64,000 nucleotides of DNA from Pseudomonas moraviensis (lineage in GTDB: Bacteria; Pseudomonadota; Gammaproteobacteria; Pseudomonadales; Pseudomonadaceae), in the NCBI RefSeq assembly GCF_900105805.1, contig NZ_LT629788.1:2046001-2110000 (forward strand). The letters are read 5' to 3'. The translations under genes were made by a program, and so were the position numbers. Shown in pieces: positions 45,857 through 56,879 of the stretch (position 1 is its first letter; each line of letters opens with the position of its first letter). The notes beneath the pieces are model-generated. The model saw only the letters and a program-made list of their open reading frames with translations. It was not told the DNA's origin and did no database searches.

Positions 45857-47263
45857 ATGAACACCACCGAAAGCCTCAAGGACTATCAACGGGTTCGCAC
45901 TCTGGCGATCCGTTCGCTGTTCGAGATCATCGAGCAGTCCAGTGAAGGCACGGTGATTGTCGATCGCGATGCGAACATCGTCTGGATGAATGAGCGCTAC
46001 GCCCGGCGCTTTGGTCTTGAATCTGCGGCAGGCGCCATCGGCAAACCCTGCGAAAGCGTGATCCCCGGCAGCCTGCTGCGCGAAGTGGTGCGCACCGGTC
46101 GCCCCATTCTGCTGGACATGCAGGACACACCGAAGGAACCGCTGGTGGTGATGCGCCTGCCCATCCATGACGACGCCGGCAGTGTGATCGGCGCCATCGG
46201 TTTTGCCCTGTTCGACGAATTGCGCACGCTGTCGCCGATGCTCAAGCGCTACCTGAGCATGCAGGAAGAACTGGCCTCGACCCGCTCGCTGCTGCGCGCG
46301 CGGCAGACCAAATACAACTTCGCCCATTTCATCGGCACCAGCGCTGCCAGCCTCGAAGTCAAACGCCGCGCCCGGCGCAGTGCCAGCGCTGATTCGCCGG
46401 TGTTGCTGCTCGGCGAAACCGGCACCGGCAAGGAATTGCTTGCGCAAGCCATTCACAGCGCCTCGCCACGGGCGCACAAAGCCTTCGTCAGCATCAACAG
46501 CGCGGCCATTCCGGAGGCTTTGCTGGAAGCCGAGTTCTTCGGCACGGCACCGGGCGCGTTTACCGGTGCTGATCGCAAGGGCCGTACCGGCAAATTGCAG
46601 ATCGCTCAGGGCGGCACGCTGTTTCTCGACGAGATCGGCGATATGCCGCTGCCGCTGCAAAGCAAACTGCTGCGGGTTTTGCAGGAAAAGGAATTCGAAC
46701 CGGTCGGCTCCAATGAAGTGATTCAGAGCGATGTGCGGGTGATCGCCGCGACTTCGACAGATTTGCAGGCGGCGATCAAGCGTGGCGAATTTCGCGCCGA
46801 TTTGTACTACCGCCTCAACGTCCTGCCAATCCAGGTGCCGCCGCTGCGTGAGCGGCTTGATGACCTGCCCGCGCTGAGCGAGGCGATTCTGGAGGAACTG
46901 CGCAGCCAGCACGAATTGCACCGCGATGCGCTGGCGCTGCTCGGCCAGCATGCGTGGCCGGGCAACATTCGCGAGTTGCGCAATGTGCTTGAACGGGCGG
47001 CGCTGCTCAGTGATGACTTACTGCTGACCGAGCAGGATATTCGCGGGGCGATTGGGTCGTTCACCCCGGTTGAGCGCACGGCCGATCCGGGCGTACAAGC
47101 CGCCGTAGGTGAGACATTCGCCCAGGCGCGAGCGCGTTTTGATCGGCAGTTGATTGAGTCGGCCCTGGCGCAATGCGCGGGGAAAGTGCCGGAGGCTGCG
47201 GCGCGGTTAGGGCTGGGGCGGTCGACGCTGTACAAGAAAATGCTGGCGTTGGGAATCGTTTGA
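45857..47263 (+). CDS. sigma-54-dependent transcriptional activator (HbcR-like)
   Basis: A 468-aa protein. The N-terminal PAS domain (SLFEIIEQSSEGTVIVDRDAN) is followed by an AAA+ domain with Walker A GETGTGKE, the sigma-54 contact loop GAFTGA, and Walker B GGTLFLDEIGD. The C-terminal Fis-type helix-turn-helix reads VPEAAARLGLGRSTLYKKM. It precedes a sigma-54 promoter and the GntP/hydroxybutyrate genes, matching the arrangement of the 3-hydroxybutyrate regulator HbcR in P. aeruginosa. I infer activation of the downstream operon, with the PAS domain as sensor. Two palindromes directly downstream are candidate binding sites. Confidence 0.9.
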   Translation: MNTTESLKDYQRVRTLAIRSLFEIIEQSSEGTVIVDRDANIVWMNERYARRFGLESAAGAIGKPCESVIPGSLLREVVRTGRPILLDMQDTPKEPLVVMRLPIHDDAGSVIGAIGFALFDELRTLSPMLKRYLSMQEELASTRSLLRARQTKYNFAHFIGTSAASLEVKRRARRSASADSPVLLLGETGTGKELLAQAIHSASPRAHKAFVSINSAAIPEALLEAEFFGTAPGAFTGADRKGRTGKLQIAQGGTLFLDEIGDMPLPLQSKLLRVLQEKEFEPVGSNEVIQSDVRVIAATSTDLQAAIKRGEFRADLYYRLNVLPIQVPPLRERLDDLPALSEAILEELRSQHELHRDALALLGQHAWPGNIRELRNVLERAALLSDDLLLTEQDIRGAIGSFTPVERTADPGVQAAVGETFAQARARFDRQLIESALAQCAGKVPEAAARLGLGRSTLYKKMLALGIV

Positions 47264-47279
47264 GTCTCGCTAAAGAGAC
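47264..47279. promoter_or_regulatory. candidate enhancer site 1 (GTCTC-N6-GAGAC)
   Basis: GTCTCGCTAAAGAGAC begins right at the activator stop codon, about 215 bp upstream of the -24/-12 promoter. An identical half-site arrangement recurs at 47398. Palindromic 16-bp sites at this distance are typical for sigma-54 activators. Confidence 0.6.
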
Positions 47280-47314
47280 AGCAATCTCTTTTTTTAGATA
47301 GGTTTTTCAAGATC

Positions 47315-47393
47315 AAAAGATCGCAGCCTTCGGCAGCTCCTACAGGGTAAATACGACAATCCACGTAGGAGCTGCCGAAGGCTGCGATCTTTT
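47315..47393. repeat. Pseudomonas intergenic palindrome (GATCGCAGCCTTCGGCAGCTCC type)
   Basis: Two inverse arms of the AAAGATCGCAGCCTTCGGCA type separated by a ~22-bp spacer. Same unit at 59755-59852 and 62960-63052. It lies between the two candidate enhancer sites, suggesting insertion into the promoter region. Confidence 0.85.
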
Positions 47394-47397
47394 AGCC

Positions 47398-47413
47398 GTC
47401 TCAAAATAGAGAC
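47398..47413. promoter_or_regulatory. candidate enhancer site 2 (GTCTC-N6-GAGAC)
   Basis: GTCTCAAAATAGAGAC, same half-sites and same 6-bp spacer as site 1, about 64 bp upstream of the -24 element. Confidence 0.65.
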
Positions 47414-47476
47414 AAATCACTCAAGATGCTGACCTTACCGTAGAGAATATTCATAGATATCAATCGGTTAGGGTTT

Positions 47477-47492
47477 TGGCACAGTAATCGCT
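47477..47492 (+). promoter_or_regulatory. sigma-54 promoter of the gntP-hbdH operon
   Basis: TGGCACAGTAATCGCT has GG and GC at exactly the -24/-12 spacing of the TGGCACG-N4-TTGC consensus. It lies about 55 bp before the GntP start codon. Confidence 0.75.
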
Positions 47493-47546
47493 ACAGCCTC
47501 TCCACCCGTTCCCCCCATAAAAACAACAATCCTGGAGAGACACACC

Positions 47547-48938
47547 ATGAGTGTGATCATTGCCCTGGCAGCGCTGACGCTGCTGATGCTCGCCGCCTAC
47601 CGTGGCTACAGCGTTATCCTCTTCGCCCCGATCGCTGCCCTCGGCGCGGTCCTGCTCACCGATCCATCCGCCGTCGCGCCCGCGTTTACCGGGGTGTTCA
47701 TGGACAAGATGGTCGGTTTCATCAAGCTCTACTTTCCCGTCTTCCTGCTCGGCGCAGTGTTTGGCAAGCTGATCGAACTGTCCGGCTTCTCGCGGTCGAT
47801 TGTCGCCGCCGCGATTCGCTTGCTCGGCACCCGGCAAGCGATGCTGGTGATCGTGCTGGTTTGCGCCCTGCTGACTTACGGCGGCGTGTCGTTATTTGTC
47901 GTGGTGTTTGCGGTGTACCCGTTCGCCGCCGAGATGTTTCGCCAAAGCAATATTCCCAAGCGCTTGATCCCGGCGACCATCGCGCTCGGTGCGTTCTCGT
48001 TCACCATGGACGCCCTGCCCGGCACGCCGCAGATCCAGAACATCATCCCCAGCACGTTTTTCAATACCACCGCATGGGCGGCGCCGTGGCTGGGCGTGAT
48101 CGGCACGATATTCGTGTTCTGCGCCGGCATGCTGTTTTTGCAGCGCCAGCGCAACAAGGCGCAGCGTGCCGGTGAAGGCTATGGCACCGAACTGCGCAAC
48201 GAACCGGAAACCGCTGAAGACCTCCAACTGCCGAACCCGTGGATCGCGCTGTCGCCATTGCTGGCGGTCGGGATCATGAACCTGCTGTTCACCCAGTGGA
48301 TTCCGCAGTGGTATGGCAAGACCCACAGCCTCGCCCTGCCGGGCATGGCCGCGCCAGTCACGACCGAAATCGCCAAGCTCACGGCGATCTGGGCGGTGCA
48401 GGCGGCGTTGCTGGTCGGCATCCTCATGGTGTTGGCGTTCGGCTTTCAGGCGATTCGCAGCAAGCTTGCCGAAGGCAGCAAAAGCGCAGTCAGCGGTGCG
48501 TTGCTGGCGGCGATGAACACCGCGTCCGAATACGGTTTTGGTGCGGTCATCGCCTCACTGCCCGGCTTTCTGGTGTTGGCCGACTGGCTCAAGCAAATCC
48601 CCAATCCACTGGTCAACGAAGCCATCACCGTGACGCTGCTCGCCGGCATCACCGGTTCGGCTTCGGGCGGCATGAGCATTGCGCTGGCGGCGATGTCCGA
48701 GCAGTTCATCAGTGCGGCGCATGCGGCGAATATTCCGCTGGAAGTGCTGCACCGCGTCGCCGCGATGGCCAGTGGCGGCATGGACACCCTGCCGCACAAC
48801 GGCGCGGTGATCACGCTGCTGGCGGTGACCGGGCTGACCCACCGTGAAGCCTACAAAGACATTTTCTGTATTACGCTGATCAAGACCCTGGCGGTTTTCG
48901 TGGTGATCGGCACTTTCTACGCCACTGGCATTGTGTGA
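47547..48938 (+). CDS. GntP family permease, probable 3-hydroxybutyrate transporter
   Basis: A 463-aa inner-membrane transporter with about 12 hydrophobic segments. Motifs typical of GntP/CitMHS-like permeases: 'YFPVFLLGAVFGKLIELSGF', 'TYGGVSLFVVVFAVYPFA' and 'GITGSASGGMSIALAAMS'. The ribosome site CTGGAGAG precedes the ATG. It is the first gene after the sigma-54 promoter and 7 bp before the 3-hydroxybutyrate dehydrogenase start, so I infer 3-hydroxybutyrate uptake rather than gluconate. Confidence 0.88.
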   Translation: MSVIIALAALTLLMLAAYRGYSVILFAPIAALGAVLLTDPSAVAPAFTGVFMDKMVGFIKLYFPVFLLGAVFGKLIELSGFSRSIVAAAIRLLGTRQAMLVIVLVCALLTYGGVSLFVVVFAVYPFAAEMFRQSNIPKRLIPATIALGAFSFTMDALPGTPQIQNIIPSTFFNTTAWAAPWLGVIGTIFVFCAGMLFLQRQRNKAQRAGEGYGTELRNEPETAEDLQLPNPWIALSPLLAVGIMNLLFTQWIPQWYGKTHSLALPGMAAPVTTEIAKLTAIWAVQAALLVGILMVLAFGFQAIRSKLAEGSKSAVSGALLAAMNTASEYGFGAVIASLPGFLVLADWLKQIPNPLVNEAITVTLLAGITGSASGGMSIALAAMSEQFISAAHAANIPLEVLHRVAAMASGGMDTLPHNGAVITLLAVTGLTHREAYKDIFCITLIKTLAVFVVIGTFYATGIV

Positions 48939-48945
48939 GGTATTC

Positions 48946-49719
48946 ATGACCACTCTTTCCGGCAAGACAGCGCTGGTAACCGGCTCCACCAGCGGCATCG
49001 GCCTGGGCATCGCGCTGAGCCTGGCGCAGGCCGGCGCCAACCTGATTCTCAATGGTTTCGGCGACGCCTCGAAGGTGATTGCCGAGGTCGCTCGGTTCGG
49101 CGGCAAGGTCGGCCATCATCCCGCCGATGTCAGCGACCCGGCGCAGATTGCCGACATGATCGCTTACGCCGAGCGTGAGTTTGGCGGCGTCGACATTCTG
49201 GTCAACAACGCGGGTATTCAACACGTGGCGGCGGTGGAAGAATTTCCAGTCGAGCGCTGGGATTCGATCATCGCGATCAACCTGTCATCGGTGTTTCACA
49301 GCACTCGCTTGAGCTTGCCGGGCATGCGCGAGAAAAACTGGGGACGGATCATCAATATCGCGTCGGTGCATGGCCAGGTCGGCTCCACCGGCAAAGCCGC
49401 GTATGTCGCAGCCAAACATGGTGTGATCGGCCTGACCAAAGTGGTCGGGCTGGAAACCGCGACCAGCCATGTCACCTGCAACGCGATCTGTCCGGGCTGG
49501 GTGTTGACGCCGCTGGTGCAGAAGCAGATCGATGATCGTGCGGCCAAGGGCGTCGATCCGCAGCAGGCGCAGCATGACCTGCTCGCCGAGAAACAGCCTT
49601 CGCTGGAGTTCGTTACGCCGGAGCATCTGGGTGAGCTGGTACTGTTTTTGTGCAGCGAGGCTGGCAGCCAGGTGCGCGGGGCGGCGTGGAATATTGATGG
49701 CGGATGGTTGGCGCAATAA
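48946..49719 (+). CDS. hbdH: 3-hydroxybutyrate dehydrogenase
   Basis: A 257-aa short-chain dehydrogenase oxidising D-3-hydroxybutyrate to acetoacetate with NAD+. It has the Rossmann motif TGSTSGIGLGIA, NNAGIQH, catalytic Ser in IINIASVHG and YVAAKHG (Tyr/Lys). 'QVRGAAWNIDGGWLAQ' is the typical C-terminus of this enzyme. Start ATG 48946 follows GTGAGG; the upstream in-frame start at 48931 lies within the permease gene. It links the permease to acetoacetyl-CoA synthetase downstream. Confidence 0.92.
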   Translation: MTTLSGKTALVTGSTSGIGLGIALSLAQAGANLILNGFGDASKVIAEVARFGGKVGHHPADVSDPAQIADMIAYAEREFGGVDILVNNAGIQHVAAVEEFPVERWDSIIAINLSSVFHSTRLSLPGMREKNWGRIINIASVHGQVGSTGKAAYVAAKHGVIGLTKVVGLETATSHVTCNAICPGWVLTPLVQKQIDDRAAKGVDPQQAQHDLLAEKQPSLEFVTPEHLGELVLFLCSEAGSQVRGAAWNIDGGWLAQ

Positions 49720-49730
49720 TCCTGCCCGCT

Positions 49731-49823
49731 CCTGTAGGAGTGAGCCTGCTCGCGATAGCGGTAAATCAGACACAGTTCGGGATTCTGACACAACGCTTTC
49801 GCGAGCAGGCTCGCTCCCACAGG
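49731..49823. repeat. Pseudomonas intergenic palindrome (REP-like)
   Basis: CTGTAGGAGTGAGCCTGCTC ... GAGCAGGCTCGCTCCCACAG, an imperfect inverted pair between hbdH and the acetoacetyl-CoA synthetase gene. Confidence 0.8.
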
Positions 49824-49869
49824 AGATGATTTCCGTGGCCTGTACGAATCAGATAAGAAGAGCCAACCC

Positions 49870-51825
<1,956 letters not shown>

Positions 51826-51891
51826 ATATTGCAAAGGTCAAGGTGACCATTCGCGAGTCACAGGCTAATGGCCCGGGAATGGTCTGGACGC

Positions 51892-54800
51892 TTAATCGTT
51901 GAGATTCAACCAGACTTCCTCGGTGATCTTTCGACCTGCGCTCCTTTTAACTGCAGACTTCAGACGTGTCATGTTCATATTGAATTCTGATGGATCAGAC
52001 TCTTTCTGGCTGAGCAAAGCTACCAGCATTGCAATCGAGTCCGCGTTTTGCAAAGCGCTACCATCGCCAGCAGCTGGGCCAATATAAGGTATGTGCCCTG
52101 CAGCGAAATTCAATAACCGGCTAACGTCACAGTGCTGGGTCTTGTTTCGTATTGCCGCCGGAGCATAAGCGTAATCTACCGTTCCGGCCTGTGCTCGACA
52201 CATCTCATGTAACAGATCATCGGCAACTGCTCCATAATTGAATCTGCTGAATTCAAAACCCACATTGAGATTCTGATTGTTAACCGTCATGAACTGCACT
52301 TCATTCCGAGCATGCAACTCTGCTTTTTTCCACTCGTTGTATTGATTGACATCGACACTGACGACCTGATCATCAGTCTTCAGCGGATCAAGAAAGAAAT
52401 TACTCGCGGAAACCCCTGCAAAGTCGAGTCTTACAGTCTTTAGTAGTGCCTCGATCTTCGAGCGACCATTGTCCGTAGTCCCCAAAAACAGACCGATCGC
52501 CAGGTCGGTATCCAGATTGATCCGGGAGTTCGTCAATACAGTAATTGCGGAATCCAACTTCTGCTTAGAAATGCGCAGGCCGTGTTCGATGATATGTTTC
52601 GTAAGACTTTCTGGTCGTACACTTGGGAGAGTAAACGAACACTTGAATTCGAAGTTCGGCAGCTTTTTTCCCCAAGGCTTACCGCTCCGGGTGAGCGCAT
52701 ACCAATGATTACTTTTCTTGAACGCACTGACACTCAGCGCAGTAAGAGCCCCGCTGCGAGGTCGCCACTTCCCCTGCCCGAGCGCTGGAAGGCTGGCAGC
52801 CTGAATCAAATCAGTGGAATGTCTGCCCCCCGTGAAGTTTTTCAGTTGCGAGGAAGCAGCATCTAGAAGCCTCAACCCCTTGGGCGCCAAGCTCAATCCA
52901 TTTCTGATTAATATTTTTGAAATTTTGTAACCCGTCGAGGGTAACCCATCAATCGGATTGAAGGTCGAGACCGCCAATTGCAAACCATACTTCAGGAATT
53001 TAGCAAGTTTGGCAGTCTGCGATATCGACTTTGTAGCGATATTAAGCACCTTGACCGGAGCACCTACAAGCGTAAACAAAACACCAATAGCGTCCATGGA
53101 ACAACCGTAGATACCATCGACAACTTTATTTCTTTCTGCGGACGCCAGGTCCTCGATGCATTTTTTGAACGGCACAATCAGATCGATTACAAACGTTACC
53201 GCCTCATCGTATTGCCGCGCTTTTTTCTCTTTCTCCGTAAGATCAGTAAATGTCTCCAGCAGCTCATCTACGCTGCCAATAGGACGATTGGCGACTATGA
53301 ACTTCGCAATATTCTGCGCCTGTGCACTGATGAAGTACTGATAATAACTTTTTTTGCTGCCAGACTCGATGATTGGTGCTGCGATCGTGCCGAGCTTCTC
53401 GATTATCATCGAACCTGCTGAATTCGGGTTCGCTTGAGTACCGTTCATATAGCTGCTTATGTCGATCGGGACGTTATGCGTTTCTGGGACTGGAGGATGT
53501 TTGTCGTTAAGCCCGCCCTTATAATCCAGCCTGGATGGCATACTCATTTTGCCGGTATTCTTTATCAAAGCCCCCAGCGCATCATTTCTACGACACTCAC
53601 CCAACAAGCTGAACATTTCGTAGCATAGAAGTTCATTATTGCCATGGGATGCGATCATTATCAGCGCAAATCGACCTCGGGCACGATCTTTATCAGCCTG
53701 GATCTCTACAACTTTCGTTTCCTGCCGGTCGGCACTTGTCTGTCTGTGATCTACCGGCTCATGAATAAATGTCCCGGCGGTTCGACGGACTGTAAAGAAT
53801 GTAATTCTGCTCCTTTCAAATACATCCCGGTCTTGACGTGGCATACCCGCCAGCGCCATTTTTATGTTTGTTTCCATGGCGGCATGAATATTTTTGTGAT
53901 ACTCGCGCGTCTCTGCCAAAAAGGCGACTCGGGTGGGAGTACAGTATTGCAGCAGTGGATACTGAGTAAGTATGTGGGGTTGTTTATTCCAGTCCCACTG
54001 GCCGGAAGCAAGTTCGTCCTCTATTTGCAACTCGAGTATAGAGTGCCTCAAATCGGAAAACGTATTCGGGCGAAGTATCGGCTCTTCCAGAAAATCGCAA
54101 TTCGGCAGCGCCGGCTCCAGAGCGGCCAAAGCAATCCGCCTGCGATTTGGCACGGGGGCAGTGAAGGCTTTGGTGCCTTTGACAATAGTCTCCACGTGGT
54201 TTTGATAGGCATTCATTGCCCGTTGCGTTGCTTCTCCAATAGTTGTCTGTATGTCCTCGGGCGTGATCACCTCATTGATCAACCCCCAGTCCGTAGCGGC
54301 ATCGATCAAAGCCAGACCCTGCAGAGCGCTAATTGATTTACTGATCGATTCCAGATCAGCAAATTTCATAACCTGGTCATATGTCATAAGGCGCGATGCG
54401 CCTTTGGCAGTCATTTCGATAGAGCCAACCGTTTGCGAAAAAACCACCCAACTTATAGAGCCCGCAGTAAGCCATGCCGGAATGTTTTTAACCAGCAACG
54501 CCGGGGCGATGGAAGACAATAGTAAGTGAGATGCCAGTGGAACAAGCAGGCGAGAAATTTTCTTGCTGTCAACAAGGTGACTCTCAATGTTTTCCCGGAC
54601 AACACTCAAAGATTGATCAGCCGCTGTTTCGGGGTCATAGATATCGAAACCAGCAATACAGTTTCTCCTATGCTGGGTACCGATCAACGGATCAAGCTGA
54701 AGAATAATCGCAGTGTACAGGACGGATGAACGTCTTTGACTGTCCAGCGCCTCATCACTATTTGCCCCCCACCACGCCAACCTTTCGATATAGCGCTTGG

Positions 54801-55533
54801 CCTGAGCCTGTGAATACTGATGGCCTATCAACTGGGCAACAACATCACCTGCACTTTCCCAAGAAATGCGATCCGCCAACTTCGGCTTGATCTGCTCATA
54901 CAAAATGTCCAGCAAAGAGCCTGAAAAAAACTCCGTCGTCAAATCACGAATTTCTTTACATTCTTCAGCGGTCAATGTGATCACGCCGCCATTGATGCAC
55001 TCCCAGTAATCGGGAAGCTGATCCGCTGCTGACCACCTCAAGGTCAAAAATTCCACCAACTTCGTCAGTTGATCAATGTCTGTAGGGACATGCAAACCAT
55101 GAAAGCGCAACCACTGTGCGTAACTCGCCTTTCCATTCGACCAGATTTGACCTCCGGTCAGATTGAGGCCGTCTTTGAGCACTTCAAAATCGTCATGAGC
55201 TTCGGGCGCGGACTTGATTCTAGCCGCCACCTGCTCAAGCCCATCAGCCATTAACAACCCATCGCCCTTGAGTATTGCAATCGCGCCCGGTTCGTAACGA
55301 TTTACACACTTCGCGAGCAGATCGCTAAAAGGTTTTTGCACATAATGCATGGATGAACCTGGCTGTAAATCCAGACTTAACATCTCAAAATCCGGTAAAG
55401 ACGAACCGGCCTGATAACTACCGGAAATTCGACTTACAATCTCTGCCCGCTCAAACTGATCAGCCTCCGAGCAGAAATTATTATCTTCTGCGGTCAACAC
55501 AGCGCTTTGTTCAAAAACACTTCTTACTCTCAT
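51892..55533 (-). CDS. large toxin-like protein with a degenerate M35-type metallopeptidase C-terminus
   Basis: A 1213-aa protein of the kind annotated in Pseudomonas as dermonecrotic/DUF6543-type toxin. There is no signal peptide. Several hydrophobic helices lie in the middle (LLVPLASHLLLSSIAPALLV; MDAIGVLFTLVGAPVKVL). The end resembles the lysine-specific metallo-endopeptidase domain: LLHEMCRAQ, then AGTVDYAY, then LQNADSIAMLVALLS. The zinc motif HExxH reads H1109-E-M-C-R1113, so the second His is replaced by Arg. Start ATG 55533 is chosen for AAAGGACGC upstream; 55554 is an in-frame alternative. It stands alone on the minus strand. Secretion route and immunity gene are not visible. Confidence 0.7.
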   Translation of the reverse strand: MRVRSVFEQSAVLTAEDNNFCSEADQFERAEIVSRISGSYQAGSSLPDFEMLSLDLQPGSSMHYVQKPFSDLLAKCVNRYEPGAIAILKGDGLLMADGLEQVAARIKSAPEAHDDFEVLKDGLNLTGGQIWSNGKASYAQWLRFHGLHVPTDIDQLTKLVEFLTLRWSAADQLPDYWECINGGVITLTAEECKEIRDLTTEFFSGSLLDILYEQIKPKLADRISWESAGDVVAQLIGHQYSQAQAKRYIERLAWWGANSDEALDSQRRSSVLYTAIILQLDPLIGTQHRRNCIAGFDIYDPETAADQSLSVVRENIESHLVDSKKISRLLVPLASHLLLSSIAPALLVKNIPAWLTAGSISWVVFSQTVGSIEMTAKGASRLMTYDQVMKFADLESISKSISALQGLALIDAATDWGLINEVITPEDIQTTIGEATQRAMNAYQNHVETIVKGTKAFTAPVPNRRRIALAALEPALPNCDFLEEPILRPNTFSDLRHSILELQIEDELASGQWDWNKQPHILTQYPLLQYCTPTRVAFLAETREYHKNIHAAMETNIKMALAGMPRQDRDVFERSRITFFTVRRTAGTFIHEPVDHRQTSADRQETKVVEIQADKDRARGRFALIMIASHGNNELLCYEMFSLLGECRRNDALGALIKNTGKMSMPSRLDYKGGLNDKHPPVPETHNVPIDISSYMNGTQANPNSAGSMIIEKLGTIAAPIIESGSKKSYYQYFISAQAQNIAKFIVANRPIGSVDELLETFTDLTEKEKKARQYDEAVTFVIDLIVPFKKCIEDLASAERNKVVDGIYGCSMDAIGVLFTLVGAPVKVLNIATKSISQTAKLAKFLKYGLQLAVSTFNPIDGLPSTGYKISKILIRNGLSLAPKGLRLLDAASSQLKNFTGGRHSTDLIQAASLPALGQGKWRPRSGALTALSVSAFKKSNHWYALTRSGKPWGKKLPNFEFKCSFTLPSVRPESLTKHIIEHGLRISKQKLDSAITVLTNSRINLDTDLAIGLFLGTTDNGRSKIEALLKTVRLDFAGVSASNFFLDPLKTDDQVVSVDVNQYNEWKKAELHARNEVQFMTVNNQNLNVGFEFSRFNYGAVADDLLHEMCRAQAGTVDYAYAPAAIRNKTQHCDVSRLLNFAAGHIPYIGPAAGDGSALQNADSIAMLVALLSQKESDPSEFNMNMTRLKSAVKRSAGRKITEEVWLNLND

Positions 55534-55660
55534 ATTGCGTCCTTTATTCAACAATTAAACAACGAACGCAACCTTAAACAAACGCATTAAACCTTCAAGC
55601 GAAGGTTTATTAACCGATATTTCTCAACACTTAAAACAACAACTGCAACTACACGATTTT

Positions 55661-56770
55661 TTACTCCAACAAACTCCAGCCGCCAGAATGGCGGCCCTGC
55701 GCATCAATTGATTCGCCGGAAAGTTTTAATCGCAGCCTGATGTTATTTATGGAGTCTGCATTCTTGAATGCTTCTTCCATAGTGATCGCCCCCTCCAGAA
55801 CCAGGTTGTAAAGAGCACCATCAAAGGTCTGCATGCCCAAATCGATGGATTTTTCCATTATGCCTTTCAACTCACCCAACTCATTTCTCCGAATGTGATC
55901 TTCAATAGTCGGATTCCCCAGCATGACTTCCACCGCTGCTCTTCTCTGCCCGTCAACCGTGCGTACAAGTCTTTGCGATACACAAGCCTTCAGGTTGTTG
56001 CCCAGGGTTTGCAAAAGCTGCTCGCGCCGCTCCTCGGGAAACATATTGATGATTCGATCGAGTGCCTGATTGGCATTGGTCGCGTGCAACGTCGACAGCA
56101 CCAGATGCCCGGTATCGGCGAATGACAATGCATGTTCCATGGTTTCGCGATCACGGATTTCGCCGATCAATACGACGTCCGGGGCCTGGCGCAGGGTGTT
56201 CTTCAGCGCGGCATGAAAGCTGCGCGTGTCGACGCCGACTTCACGCTGGTTGATGATCGAACGCTTGTGCCGATGGATATATTCGATCGGGTCCTCGATG
56301 GTCACGATGTGCCCGGCACTGTGGCGGTTGCGGTGGTCGATCAGGGCGGCCAGCGAGGTTGACTTGCCTGAACTGGTGGCGCCGACGAAGAGAATCAGGC
56401 CGCGTTTGAGCATCACCGTCTCGAGCAACACTGGCGGCAGCTTCAAGTCTTCGAATTGCGGAATGTCGAGTTTGACGTTGCGGATGACGATCGAGACGTC
56501 GTTGCGCTGCTTGAAAATGTTCACCCGGAACCGCCCGACGCCCGTTCGGGAGATTGCCAGGTTCATTTCCAGATCCCGGTCGAACTCCCGGCGCTGCTCA
56601 GCGTCCATCAGGGAGGTGGCGATTGCCGCGGTTTCGCCGGGTTTGAATGGCTGATCGTTCAATGCCGTCAACACACCGTCAACGCGCGCGCTGGGCGGTG
56701 CGCCGGTGGAGAGGAACAGATCCGAACCGTTTTTTTGCGACAATGTTGATAACAGTGCATCGATTTCCAT
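55661..56770 (-). CDS. PilT/PilU-family type IV pilus ATPase
   Basis: A 369-aa hexameric retraction-type ATPase. Walker A GATSSGKST, Asp box 'HIVTIEDPIEYIH', Walker B 'DVVLIGEIRDRETM' and His box 'GHLVLSTLHATNANQALDRI' are complete. Overall it resembles PilU more than PilT (e.g. 'KRGLILFVGATSSGKSTSLAALI', 'MQTFDGALY'). It is not next to another pil gene, so it may be an extra paralogue. Start ATG 56770 is chosen; GTG 56782 is 4 codons upstream. Confidence 0.88.
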   Translation of the reverse strand: MEIDALLSTLSQKNGSDLFLSTGAPPSARVDGVLTALNDQPFKPGETAAIATSLMDAEQRREFDRDLEMNLAISRTGVGRFRVNIFKQRNDVSIVIRNVKLDIPQFEDLKLPPVLLETVMLKRGLILFVGATSSGKSTSLAALIDHRNRHSAGHIVTIEDPIEYIHRHKRSIINQREVGVDTRSFHAALKNTLRQAPDVVLIGEIRDRETMEHALSFADTGHLVLSTLHATNANQALDRIINMFPEERREQLLQTLGNNLKACVSQRLVRTVDGQRRAAVEVMLGNPTIEDHIRRNELGELKGIMEKSIDLGMQTFDGALYNLVLEGAITMEEAFKNADSINNIRLRLKLSGESIDAQGRHSGGWSLLE

Positions 56771-56879
56771 GGCTGAAAGCACCCGCGAAGCATTGGATGA
56801 GCAGATTTGGCCTACGCTTGGCGCGGCTCCTGCAACAATGATAGACCTCGTCTCACCGAACCACGCTCAGGATTGAAAC

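Noticed and set aside
44645..46951. 768-codon minus-strand frame
   Set aside because: Antisense over yejF and the sigma-54 activator, both clearly real.
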